64,000 bases of DNA from Sycobia sp. Sy_11 (GCA_018907035.1 JACCIC010000292.1:1-64000), one strand, 5' to 3'; numbered from the stretch's first letter, positions 1 to 10,702 are shown. Translations and numbers: made by a program. The notes: generated by a model not told the origin, from the letters alone.

Positions 1-717
1 GGATTCTTCTACGAACGCCATAATGCGGGTTTTCAAAGTCCTATTGACTCGCTCCACTGGTTTTGCCTGCGGATGGTACGGTGGAGTAAGTGTACGAAGT
101 ATACCCGTTTCCACTAAGTATTCATCAATCGTACGATTTTTAAATTCAGTACCATTATCCGACAGGAAGACCTCTGGTGCACCGAATTTGTATATGATCC
201 TCTCTTTCAATTCTTTAAGGATCGTCCTGGCAATCGTTTTACGGATGAGGATACATTCGACCCACCGTGTAAACAAATCTTGAAATACCAGAATATACTC
301 AAATCCATGGCGACTCTTTACAGATGGTCTGGTAATATCACCGGCGACCATTTGCCAAGGTCTTTCTAAAACTCTCCGACCCATTAATCCAGCAACTGGT
401 CTTTGGTCCATCTTTGACTGCTGGCATATAAGACAGTTTTTCACATATTCTTGAACTGTCTTATAAAATCCAGGCCAGTAATAGTATTTTCTGACTCCAG
501 CGAAAGTTTTCTAAAGACCTGGATGTCCGGCCGTAGGATTATCGTGACATTCTTTAAGAACTATATCATGACGTTCCTTATGAACGACGATCATCCAAGC
601 GTTCTCATCGCCCATGATGACTTCGAGGACTTCATCTCGACGATAACAATATAATTGTCTCCCGATTATTTTCATTTCGGATAATCGTTGGGACGATCTT
701 GGACGTTCTTGAACCAT
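1..717 (-). pseudogene. gypsy A integrase (zinc domain and DDE core)
   Basis: Retroviral-type integrase domain of pol, which inserts the cDNA into the host chromosome. The N-terminal zinc-binding HHCC part is visible (ECHDNPTAGHPGL, then CLICQQSK). The core shows the three acids in VAGDIT, SDNGTEF and PVERVNRT, with about 35 residues between the last two. The reading frame stays open from 510 to 1 and runs off the window edge. One in-frame stop, just after GHPGL near position 511, separates the zinc domain from the core. The family assignment is firm; function is lost in this copy. Confidence 0.88.
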
Positions 718-1640
718 TGTAGATGTCTTGGGTATCTCGTGCCCACGTTACAGTTGAGCAAGATAGATCTCCCTCGGACATGCTCGAAAGGGCGTCCGGC
801 ACGTTGTTCAACGTCCCTTCACGATGCTCTACATCGAAACTTTGCCCTTGCAATCTTAGAGCTCATCGCGCGAGTCTGCCAGTTGGGTTCTGCATCGTAC
901 GAATCCACCTCAAACTGCTGTGGTCCGTAACGACACGGAAATCATAACCATCTATATAAGGACGGAACTTATCAATAGCCCATATGACAGCTAAACACTC
1001 TCTCGGTTACCGAATAGTTTCTTTCAGCTTGGGAGAGTGCTCTACTAGCGAACTCCAACACCCGTTCTTGTCCGTCGACTTCCTGCGTAAGGACCGCTCC
1101 AATACCAGTGTCACTCGCATCTGTTTGCACGGTGAACTGGATATCGAACGACGGTCTATGCAGGACGGTTGCCGAAGCGATCATTGATTTGATCTTGTCG
1201 AAAGAGGCTTGTTGTTCCTCGGCCCACTCATAACGACAGTCTTTTCTAGTTAGACGTGTGAGTAGTTCGACAATGGTAGCGAAATCTTTTAGAAATTTCA
1301 TATACCACGATGCCATACCGTGGAAACGTGTAAGTTGGTTTAGGTTTCTCGGTTCCGTGTAACGTATTACTGGTTCGATCTTCTCGGGATCGGGACGGAA
1401 TCCCTCACGATTCACGAGAACACCTAAGTACTTGACTTCGGTGTGTCCAAAGGGACTCTTTTCTCGATTTATCGTGAGTCCAGCTTGATGTACTCGAGCA
1501 ACAAAACGACGTATCCAGTCTAAGTGTTGTTCGAATGTCTCTGTGGCGATAATAATATCGTCAAGATATGAGAAGGCATTCGGCTCGAGGTCTGGTCCGA
1601 TAATTCGGTCTATATGTCGATGAAACGACTGCGGCTAGTT
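632..1640 (-). pseudogene. gypsy A reverse transcriptase (second half) and RNase H
   Basis: The catalytic RT motif YLDD is encoded near 1555-1565, preceded by a conserved palm segment (IIGPDLEPNAF) and followed by the thumb (ATETFEQHLDWI; HTEVKYLGVLVNREGF). RNase H follows at 972-1240, with DASDTGIGAVLTQ and then RALSQAERNYSVTE. The frame breaks near 970, and the RNase H tail and linker continue in another frame to about 632 (EHREGTLNNVPDALS). RT sequence upstream of the YLDD palm, including the fingers and the first catalytic aspartate, is missing. Confidence 0.85.
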
Positions 1641-1955
1641 CCATTCTGACCCGTTTATTCGCTACTTTGACCCAGAACGAATTATCAATCGGATCATGGA
1701 TGGTTCCAAACGCTCGTGACAAATTGGCCCCTACATAGCAATCTACTTCAATGTTTGGGATCACAGCGACTAACACATTGCGCGTGATCCCCGCCAATCC
1801 GAACGGCATTTCGACGTGATCCGTGACGTAAAGTGGAGAGTTCTATGGGCCTCTAGCACCAACTCCAGAGGCTGGGTAGAACTCTCGCTGGCAAGCCGAT
1901 GGTAATTGTAGCCCGATCTTGCCCATGACAGTACGTCTCGTACTGGTGTGCACAA
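1600..1955 (-). pseudogene. gypsy A retropepsin-like protease, C-terminal part
   Basis: The translation between 1809 and 1610 reads VAVIPNIEVDCYVGANLSRAFG, typical of the C-terminal half of a gypsy aspartic protease (the xLGxDFxR region). An in-frame stop lies upstream, near 1850. I could not find the D-S/T-G active-site triad. The end of this segment runs straight into RT sequence in another frame (see findings), so a protease-RT internal deletion is inferred. Confidence 0.55.
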
Positions 1956-2035
1956 TGCACGGATCCAGTACTCAGCAATTCGTACCGGGATCCACCAGCG
2001 CGCTTCTTCCGGCCGTGCTGCTATTTGGCCGGGAT

Positions 2036-3720
2036 CTAATTCGCCACTGTCATTTTCCTCAGTCGACGGAATTTCCTCAACTGAATCAGGCGACTCTTCG
2101 GTCTGATTAGTCGAGGACGACTGAGAATTCGGGAATCAAGATCCTCGACGGCCTCCGGAGCTTTGTTAACCTTCTTCGGACTGGTTGTTCTAGTAGACTT
2201 CTTCTTAGGGGGTGTTCGATTCCGCCTCCAGGGTTGGCGGATTGGTTTTGACCTTCGTTCACCCTGAGAAGTAGATGGTCTACTGATCGTCCCACCTGCC
2301 CCCAATTTTGATTTCAGGCGAGTCAGTAGCTTGCGTATTTCTGCTATGTCAGGATTGATCCTTTTTTCTTGATCAGGATTTTCCTGATGTATAGTGGCAG
2401 CTATTTTAGTTCTAGCTCGCCTGCAATTTAGATATTTACGATCCCGCAAAATGGCCTTATCCGGCGAAGGAGGAGTGTGACATTTTTCACACTCCAATGC
2501 AAATTGGGGGGGGGGGGGGGGGGGGGAGGGGGAGAGGGGCAAAATGGCCTTATCCGGCGAAGGAGGAGTGTGATAGCATTTTTCACACTCCAATGCAAAT
2601 TCGGCATCTCTGTCCAAATTTAGGAATTTCTGCACATTGCTAATGGACTTCCTTGGTATCCTTCGCTGGATTTCGGGGCGTGCGTTGCGCAGCATCTACC
2701 TACCCAATGGCTCTTCTGGGGGAAGGGGTGGATTTAGCCGATCGAATATTGAGAGGAGACAAACGATATAATCACATCGAAGGTTCGTTGGCTCCTTGAG
2801 TTCGAATTTTCCGCGTCACTAACCCATTTTCCTCGATATTCTGGACCGGCTCCGTACCATTGTTTTGCAGCGGTACGGATTTCACTCCAAGTGGTTATGC
2901 GTCTTTTCTTAAAAGCCTCTAGCCATAACTCTGTCTTCCCCTTGAATATTTCGGGGAGCGCCTGAGTTAATTCTTCATCAGATATTTGCGAAACTTCTTT
3001 GGCGCTCCTCAATCCACTTCTTTGGGCGCTCCTCCTTCCAGCCACGTTCACGGACTCGAGGACTTGAGTGTAGCGTCAAAACACCATTGGCTGGAGGTTG
3101 CAGGGAGACTGATGATTCTTCCTGCACGGTGGGATACGTCTTGTACGCATCCACATACAAATGTGTCTTCTATTTGCACCTTGTTCCGTGCAGGGTCGTC
3201 GACCAGTCGTGTACTGCTGACCGGTGCGAAACGAACTTGAGACGTAACCGATAATTGGTTGGTTATAGCAGCAAGCGCTTCTTCTAACCTATTTTGTTCG
3301 TTGGTCTTGAACTGCCATAAACCGCACATTATCATCCAATGTGCATGGAGTTAGACTGCCTGGGGGGGGGGGGGGGAATTGGCGATTGCACTTGACGACG
3401 GGGTGGGGTCGTCTGTCCCGACTGTTCTTGTGGGAGGAGTAGGCCTCCTGCAGTCGTCTGCTGATCCACACTAGACTGGATGGTCTGACCCACCCTCAAG
3501 CACAATCTAGAGGCTTTCAAGATTCCGTTGGACTTCTTCGTCATGCTCCAGTGACTCCAACGGATATCTCTCCTCTCCATCAGCCGTTGAGTCGAGCCAG
3601 GAGGGATCACCCTGGGCAATAATCCTTTCAATGAAGGATTTCCTTGCTGACTCATGCTTAAGGAAGACATGACCCGGATTTTCTTCTTTTTCTTCAACAA
3701 AATCATCCTGGTCATATTCT
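2036..3720 (-). pseudogene. gypsy A gag region
   Basis: A capsid-type retrotransposon Gag segment lies at 2800-3000 (ELTQALPEIFKGKTELWLEA, then WSEIRTAAKQWYGAGPEYR). Upstream, in a different frame, is an acidic and proline-rich N-terminal part at 3050-3720. Downstream to 2036 is a basic, Arg/Lys/Pro-rich nucleocapsid-like tail. Long G runs on the plus strand (about 2506-2526 and 3362-3376) code for proline tracts on the minus strand. Several frame changes make it a pseudogene. Confidence 0.75.
2446..2601. repeat. 60/63-bp duplication around a poly-G tract
   Basis: Positions 2446-2505 and 2539-2601 are near-identical direct copies, differing by a TAG insertion, separated by a G-rich spacer that contains 21 consecutive G. 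Both copies encode the same Gag peptide (CEKC(Y)HTPPSPDKAIL), so a piece of gag was duplicated in frame. Confidence 0.9.
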
Positions 3721-3903
3721 CCCTTCAGCCATTGTTTTATTCTGCGAAGCCGGTCAAATATCTTACCATCGCTTCGCAGAAACAGCTGATGGAGGTAATC
3801 ATCAACTTCACCTCCCGCTATATATAAGCACCATTGGTCGACCGGAGGATGATCGTTTGGCCGTGTCGTAAAAAAAATACCTATTTACAGCGATAAATGT
3901 CGA

Positions 3904-4190
3904 GGATAACTCAAACTGTGTTGCTATTATTCTTATAGAGGGACCTGCTAAAAAACGGGTGCTCTCTATAAGCTAATGGAAAAAAAATACAATATAAAAT
4001 ATTTCTTACCTAACACAATTTGAGTTCCCCAGTGTTCGTGAGGTGACTCCTATTTTTGGGAAATTTTAAATTAATTTTATTGCCTTATATGGCAAGCCTG
4101 AGGTGTTATCCCGGGCTTTGATTTTATTATATTTTACTATTAATGGTAGGAATTGATGTCTCCGTCCCTTGAGAGGTATCAATTCCTACT
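3904..4190. repeat. nested inverted repeats (hairpins)
   Basis: Three inverted pairs are visible. 3908-3923 pairs with 4010-4026 (AACTCAAACTGTGTTG against a near-perfect complement). Inside that, 3932-3940 pairs with 3964-3972 (CTTATAGAG/CTCTATAAG). Separately, 4147-4157 pairs with 4178-4188 (TAGGAATTGAT/ATCAATTCCTA, perfect). This region follows the gag start of gypsy A and could be LTR or leader sequence, or a small foldback element. Confidence 0.6.
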
Positions 4191-4199
4191 ATATCCAAA

Positions 4200-6440
4200 T
4201 ATTATTAATTTGATAAAAAAATATAATAAAAACAATTAACAAAATAGTTAATAAATAATTAAATAAAAACAAATACAATAAATAAAATATATATATATAT
4301 ATTCTAAACCCAGGAACAAATAACGCTTAACACTTCTGCCTATTCCACTTTTAAAAGATGGAACTAGGTTCAGGCTTAATTGCAAAAAAATTTTGAAATT
4401 ATCTTTATTCCCCTAGCTTTCTATAGGGAGTCACGTCACGCACACTTTACACTGTCTATCATATGTGACGGATATTCTAAAACGTTAACGCAAATATGTT
4501 TATTTTAACGCCTACGGGTGCAACACCTAGTCGTTAAGGAGGATAGACCCTGTATATTGCCTGATATAATAAAAGACACGCAAATAATAATTTGTGTTTT
4601 TTAATCACGCCTTTAAAAGCAGTCTGAGGAACAAGTTAAATAAATTGGCGTATGTATATTCGCCAAATGCTTTGACACAATTACTGTTTAACAGTGAGAA
4701 AAGATATATATAAAAAAATTTTTTCTAAATGTCTAAAACACGTTGGGCGTAATTTCTGCAACGGCGTACTTAATTATTAATCACCCGCTTGAAGTACCCG
4801 TTAACAGAGTTGCAAAGATCCCCGAACGGATTAAATTGTTTCAAACAATCTTTTTGGACCGTAGGTTCTTTGCGGATATTTCTTCCTCAGAGTTACCTTT
4901 GCTTATCCTGGAAATTAGTGATAATATATATTGATAAATTATTGGTAATCCAGGAAAAAACGGATTAATGATCAGGTACAGGGGGGGGGGGGGAATTTCT
5001 ATACTAACAAAAAAAATCAAAAGTAGTTTAATTAAGTAAGAAAATAACGTAGATTTTTATTTAATTTGATAAAATTATAATAACTAATAAGCTACCCCTA
5101 CCTAATACGCATCCGCGATAGACTAACGTACGAATCAGCTCACACAGGGTGGAGAGAGATAAATTTGTAAGTATAATAGAGAGATAAAGTAACAAGAGCG
5201 GCAACTTACGAAGAATAAGATATACAACTAAAGGAAACTGCGTACGCGCTTGTTGCTCTTACTATTCTTACTCTATTTCTATATCTCTCTGTCTCTCCTT
5301 CACGTTCTAAAGATAATGTATAATAGCTAATATTATCAATCTAAAGAATTAAAGAAAAGAGTAGAGGTAAATACCGCTTTACTAAAATCCGATGATCCAA
5401 AATATCAGCCGGTTTATTGTGCCTTTTACTCGGCAAGAATCTTCTTTTCTAACAATCTTATTGTCTCTCGAATAAAATAGATTTCAACTTTATTTCACTA
5501 CTTTAACCGATCGATAATAATTTTTTATATGAAAATCGCCACGAGTCAATTTTCCAGAAAAACTTTATCAACTTGTCTTTTAGCAAGGTATTTTATAATA
5601 TATATTGACTATATTATAATAATTTTTATTCTCCTTCTATCTCTCTCGCTTTTTCCCTTTTTCCCTCCCTTTTTTCCTATTTGTTCAAATAATGAACATG
5701 TATAGGGTAAACTAACCTATACATGTTACAGTTTCTAAAACATATATTTCTAAAAAATATAATTTGTATTTTTGTTCATTCCTGTTAATTTTTATAAACT
5801 TATAATATCAAAATAAATCTTTGATTCAGTCATGTAAACAAGCGATAGTGGGTGCACACTTAGTCATAAAATAATGTTGGTTAGTTTATAAGATTAATAA
5901 ATTTTATAATTAAAAATAATTATTTTTGTTATATAACAAAAGATTATTTATTGTTTTCTTTTTATAAATATTTGATTTATTGAAAATAATTATTAATCAA
6001 ATAATTTCCTGTTTCCTCATCTAAAATATAATAAGATTTTAAATATTTTAAAGTGATGTTCGGATCCTGCCGCCTCCGCGGTACCCTTGGCATAAAATTG
6101 TATTTTTATAAATAAATTATCAATAAAATATTGAACTACACCGGAATGAAATTTTTATAAAATCAATTGCCAAGGGTAAAACTGAGAGCCGTGCAGTAAG
6201 AATAACATCTTACCAAGAATATAAAAATATTAATAAATATAGAAATACTAATAATTAATAATATTCATATTAATTTATAATTACTTATAAATTAAAAAAA
6301 GCATATTTTATTGATTGCTTCCGGCCAAGGTAAGTCAATCCTTGGCGTAATTAAATTATTAATATCTATATTAATAGTAACAAGATTAGGTAAATTAGAA
6401 GAGATACACCAAGGTCGTATTTAATAAATTGGTAACCTAG
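4200..6440. other. AT-rich non-coding stretch
   Basis: No credible gene is seen; the short ORFs here lack domain features. Between 5148 and 5305 an imperfect inverted arrangement (GGAGAGAGATA... and ...TATCTCTCTGTCTCTCC, with AAGAGC/GCTCTT inside) suggests a degenerate foldback or MITE. A G13 run lies at 4981-4993. Near 6085 and 6165 the motif CCTTGGCA / TGCCAAGGG occurs in opposite orientation, another weak foldback. Confidence 0.4.
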
Positions 6441-6450
6441 AACCCTGTTG

Positions 6451-6568
<118 letters not shown>

Positions 6569-6574
6569 GTAGCA

Positions 6575-7275
6575 ACTTCCTCTTTTGCGATAAGTTCTTT
6601 TATTCAATCTTAAAAAACATAGTCTACGTCACTTCGAGAGTAATATAACGTGTAAAAGCAAAAATATAATTTTTCTTCGCAAATTAGAATGATTGGCATA
6701 AAATTATCTTATAAGAGTAGATAGAAAAAGAGATAAAGTGAGATTGACCCACATAATAATAAATGAAATGTACAAAAGATATTCAAGACATGATGAATGT
6801 CAGATTAACCTGAAGAATCAAAATGATAAAACTGATGAAAATCACACCTTCTTTAGTATACTAATCCAAAAGTGGGATATGACGATTCAAGTGAACTGAC
6901 TTGGTATTAATAGTTAAAGCTCACCACTTTAAGTTAAAATTCGACATAATTTATGGCGCTACCTACTGGCCGTTGGTCGAGCTGACTGCTAAGACCGTAA
7001 ACTGCGTACACCTGCGATAGTATTTTACAACGCGCATGACATGCGGAGTCGAAACCGGGCACGGTTGATGATGACAATCAAATTGTATAATAATATGCTC
7101 ATAATGTATACGCTCATAATTTATTGATGAAAGTAAAATGATTTTCAATAAAAATCATAACCTATATCCTCACGAAGGTACTACAGAATATATATTTAGA
7201 ATATAATATATTTTATGTTTATCGTGTACAAACAAAAACATCGTTTTGTTTATAAATTAGTACGATATGATAGAA
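6575..7275 (-). mobile_element. non-autonomous Helitron-like element, copy 1
   Basis: On the minus strand this ~700-bp stretch aligns by eye with 10018-10740 on the plus strand. Shared blocks are GTTTTTGTTTGTACACGATAA, ATTGAAAATCATTTTACTTT, CTAAAGAAGGTGTGA, TCTGACA..ATATCTTTTG and the closing TA tract. No coding capacity. The family assignment rests on the other copy, which continues to a Helitron-type 3' terminus. Confidence 0.7.
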
Positions 7276-7452
7276 TTCTATTATTCTTAATAAAAACAAT
7301 TTAAAAAAATTTTAAGATCAAAATTATAGAGCACATTAACTTTTATATATTCTGTTCTATACAATATTTCGATGCAAGCAATATTTATGATCATATAATT
7401 TGCATTTTCTTAAATTCCTTTAGTAACCACGGCTATATTGCGTATGGCATTC

Positions 7453-8097
7453 TCAGCTAATTTTATACGAAAATTCTTTGGTATATGTGTATACCCAACT
7501 GCTCCAAATCCTTTTAAACATTAAATTCACATTATTTCGATTCCTGGAAATGTGAATACTTTCAAGACTCTCCCATTTATACTTATTATAAATACCATGT
7601 TCCAAAATATCCACATTCACAAAATCAAAAGAATGTAAAAACTTTAAACAATGCTCTTTTAAACCGGAAGTAATATGTGAGCTACGTAAACTATATTTAT
7701 GCTCATAAATGCTGTTTTTTAAATATCTACCTGTTTGTCCATTATAGTATTTATCACAATCCATGCAATTAATTTTGTAAACAACTCCTGATTTTAAGCA
7801 TAAATCATCCTTATCTTTGCAATTATTAAACAATCTACTCAAATTATTGCTATTTTTAAAGAAAACTTGAATGTTATATTTCCGAAAATTTCTTTTTATT
7901 CTTTCAGACAATCCTCTAACATATGGCAAGACAATAATTTTGCCTCCGTTAACATCAATTCTTGCACTATGTCTATTTTCGGTATTATAAATGTCAAACA
8001 ATCTCTCAGCAATTAATCTATTAATAAATTGAATTAGATAACCATTATTAATGAAAGTTTCTCTTACTATCTGTAAATTATTTTGTCTAAAATCTGT
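7453..8097 (-). pseudogene. Penelope-like element: RT C-terminus and GIY-YIG endonuclease
   Basis: Open reading frame on the minus strand that stays open past the 182-codon ORF up to about 8097. The beginning (INNGYLIQFINRLIAERLFD) is the C-terminal end of a Penelope-type RT. It is followed by LPYVRGLSERIKRNFRKY and then the GIY-YIG nuclease: GVVYKINCMDCDKYYNGQTG, RYLKNSIYEHK. The nuclease nicks target DNA during retrotransposition. The CxxC inside the nuclease is typical of the group. The frame starts abruptly at the 8098 junction, so RT motifs 1-7 are missing: a 5'-truncated copy. The nuclease part is uninterrupted. Confidence 0.85.
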
Positions 8098-8425
8098 TTA
8101 GAGACTGTTAAGAGTCTTTTAAGAGTCCCTGATGAGGAGCCGTAGCGAGCTCGAAACGTTGGACAAGTCTTCAATTAGGTAAGGGTGTTGAGGACAGTCA
8201 GAATGCACTTTACTAACAAAGAATTTTTTCAGCTAATATTTTATTTTCAGATTAGTCTACGGGGGTGAATGTAAACAAGGACAGTCTGACTGTCATTATC
8301 ATTTTAATTTAATTTTTATTTTTAATTTTTATTTTTTATTTTTATTATTTTTTATTTTTATTTTATTTTATTTTTGGTTGAAATTGATTGGACTGTAAGA
8401 CCAATAAAAAATATTTATTAATTAC
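8098..8425 (+). mobile_element. Penelope-like terminal (pLTR-like) segment in inverted orientation
   Basis: This plus-strand segment abuts the truncated end of the minus-strand Penelope ORF. It contains a hammerhead-like core, the strings GGACAGTCAGAATGC and GACAGTCTGACTGTCATTAT, a long T/A-rich run and CTGTAAGACCAATAAA. The same order of strings occurs on the minus strand at 51660-51980, so this is a repeated terminal module rather than unique DNA. Inverted partial copies next to truncated bodies are known for Penelope-like elements. Confidence 0.65.
8125..8164 (+). ncRNA. hammerhead-ribozyme-like core
   Basis: In order the sequence shows GTCC, CTGATGAG, a hairpin (GAGC-loop-GCTC), GAAAC, GTT and GGAC. 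This gives the conserved CUGAUGA and GAAA boxes, a possible NUH cleavage triplet GUU, and a 4-bp stem I (GUCC/GGAC). Stem III would be only two pairs with no loop, and stem II needs one bulged G. Penelope-like terminal repeats are known to carry minimal hammerheads with very short stem III that work best as dimers. Activity is not shown by sequence alone. Confidence 0.55.
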
Positions 8426-8519
8426 TATATATTATGTGTTTATATATATGTTATATAACATAATGTATGTAACTATACATTACTAAACATAATTAATATT
8501 ATCAACATATTAAGATGTT

Positions 8520-8760
8520 TTGATACATGAGCAAATGTCTATGACAGATAGAAGAAGTCTACACTTTTCTGTCTGCTTAAACAGAAAAATGCTCTGATTT
8601 TATCCTGCTTCTCACAAGCTGCATCATCAAAAATTATTATTGAATTAGGCAATGCTTCATTTGGTGATGTAAAAAATGTATGCTAACTAAACGGTAAATA
8701 TGTAATTCAATTGGTTCTAAAATGTTTTGGAGCACTTGATACTTTTGCTGATTTAACAAT
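8520..8760 (-). pseudogene. FtsK/HerA-type packaging ATPase fragment (Polinton-like)
   Basis: On the minus strand the translation reads YQVLQNILEPIELHIY, then ALPNSIIIFDDAACEKQD and FCLSRQKSVDFFYLS, a stop, TFAHVSK. The hydrophobic strand followed by FDD is a Walker B motif, and the downstream pattern matches genome-packaging ATPases of Polintons and related dsDNA viruses. Walker A is absent. It lies about 600 bp from the PLA2-like capsid fragment on the other strand, so the two may be remnants of one insertion. Confidence 0.6.
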
Positions 8761-8779
8761 TTGGAATAATCATACACAT

Positions 8780-9130
8780 TCTCGAATCTCAAACCATTGG
8801 GATATATAATTAAAGCTTAATAAGCTTTTTTGTCCTCAGTTTGATGATCCGTAGAACACTGCTTATAGACTCTCGTAGTAACTCTCCAAGCCACCTTTTC
8901 CTTTCGTTCTCGATTCCAAAATCAAACTTGGTAATGAGAATGGGGAGTTTGATGGTTTCCTAATTGAAATCCATGTTATCGTGAATGAGTCAAGTATATT
9001 ATTGATCGATGAAAGTATATAAATGCATGTTTTATAGTTTTTAACAGCAGTCATAAAATTGTATTCAAAGATGATTGTTCATAAATCTCCAAAATAGTGA
9101 AGACGTGGTGAAGGATTATTGGATTGAGTA
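8780..9130. other. unassigned AT-rich stretch
   Basis: Between the ATPase fragment and the PLA2-like fragment. A 63-codon minus-strand frame has no recognisable motif. Probably decayed sequence of the same virus-like insertion, but I see nothing that proves it. Confidence 0.3.
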
Positions 9131-9145
9131 ACCAACAATTTACCA

Positions 9146-9880
9146 TTTGAAATGCGTCATTCTGGATATCAATACTGTGGTCCAGACGCTATATGAAAGA
9201 AGCGAATGTAAAGAGGTGATCCAGAAATAAATCTGTTTGATCAGGCATTTAAAGAATATGACACGCAGTATGTCAATAAAAATATCAATCATAATATTGC
9301 TGATATGAACCTTGCTGATAAGGCTTAATCCAGGTGTTGTAAGTGCTACAAAATTAGCCTCTAGACTGCCGGCATTTTTTCCTATTAAATTGATATTTTT
9401 GATGTGCAAAATTTATACATAAAAACACCTCATATCTCTAGAGTAGCTGCCAAGGCCACAGGTGGCTCATATATGAGCAAGTCCGCCAGTCTAAAGGTAA
9501 AAGGAAAAAATCTAAAATGGGATTAGAATTCAAGTTACTTACAGCAGCAAAAAATCATTAAAAACAAACAAAAATTCGCACAAAGTCATTCAATCTGTAT
9601 CAAATGGTGCTCGTCAAGTTGTTAAGAACAATAGCGGAAAAAAGAAAATTATCGTTCTACATGTTCAACTTCTTCCATCTAAAATTGCTGGAGCTCACCC
9701 GTTTCTTATACCACTATTTGCAGGATTCAGTGCAAGCAGTAAAAAATGCTAAAGTCGATTATGAAGAATATAAGCTATATAATAAGCGATGGAAGCTATT
9801 GCTTTAGGTTAAGGTCTCTATCTTATTTCATATAAATATGGAATGTGATTATTTCTGAACCCGCATATCGGACACGGACA
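9146..9880 (+). pseudogene. PLA2-like capsid protein relic of a Polinton/adintovirus-like element
   Basis: Plus-strand frames give SGYQYCGP..., a stop, RGDPEINLFDQAFKEYDTQY and NIADMNLADKA. This is the calcium-loop and catalytic helix pattern of the phospholipase A2 domain also found in parvovirus capsid proteins. The catalytic His-Asp pair is Tyr-Asp here, so the enzyme would be dead. Further on, in other frames, are SRVAAKATGG, VVKNNSGKKKIIV and a hydrophobic stretch (KIAGAHPFLIPLFAGFSA). The 46.6-45.96 kb relic is a diverged copy of the same protein. Many stops and shifts. Confidence 0.6.
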
Positions 9881-10443
9881 AGTAGAAAAAAAAGAAAGAA
9901 AAAAACTTGAATTTAACTTTTCCAAATCGTGCATTATTTGATTATGATCTTATGAAATATGGCACATCATATCATACCATATCATATCGTATCATATATC
10001 ATATATCATATATATATATATAAGACAAAGCGTGTTTTTGTTTGTACACGATAACCGAAAAAACTACTGAACCGATTGTTCTGGAATTTGGCATATAGAT
10101 TCTATATTATCTTGGGAAGGACATAGGCTATGATTGATTTTTATTGAAAATCATTTTACTTTCATCAATAAATTAAGTTAATGGTTTTAAAAATCAGTTT
10201 GATCAGCGACCACTAGGTGGCGTCTTGAATCACCAATATCAACTCAAATTAGTCCCCTTAAAGTATTAATACCAGACCAGCTCGAACGAATGTTCATGTC
10301 CAACTTTGGGACTCGTATCCTAAAGAAGGTGTGACGTTAGTCAGAATTACATTTTTTGTTCTTTAGGTTCATCTGACACGACACTCACACCTTATGGATA
10401 TCTTTTGATTTTTGTAAATTTTATTTCCTCTTACGTGGGAAAA

Positions 10444-10444
<1 letters not shown>

Positions 10445-10518
<74 letters not shown>
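10445..10518. repeat. (CT)n microsatellite
   Basis: About 70 bp of nearly pure CT dinucleotide repeat inside Helitron-like copy 2. Copy 1 has no CT expansion here, so it arose after the copies separated. Confidence 0.95.
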
Positions 10519-10520
<2 letters not shown>

Positions 10521-10699
10521 CTTTCTTTCTCTTTCTCTTATAAATTGGTTCTGTATGCAAAATCATACTGAATATAGTTTGTGACGACAAATTATATTTT
10601 TCTTTTTATACATTATATTAACTTCAGAATTGTGACAGAGACTACGTTTTTTAGTTTGAACAAAAGAAATGGCAAAACAGGGTTTTTTACCAACCTCGA

Positions 10700-10702
<3 letters not shown>

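Larger units (their letters stand above)
1..3840 (-). mobile_element. Ty3/gypsy LTR retrotransposon relic A, cut by the window edge
   Basis: Reading on the minus strand from about 3840 to 1, the order is gag, protease fragment, RT, RNase H and integrase, which is the Ty3/gypsy order. The 3' LTR would lie to the left, outside the window. The copy is dead: protease is joined almost directly to the second half of RT, there are in-frame stops, and gag holds a duplication with long poly-G tracts. I could not fix the 5' LTR; the hairpin-rich AT stretch at 3900-4200 may belong to it. Confidence 0.85.

Noticed and set aside
4743..4934. 63-codon ORF
   Set aside because: No start context, domain or conservation cue; expected by chance in this length of DNA.
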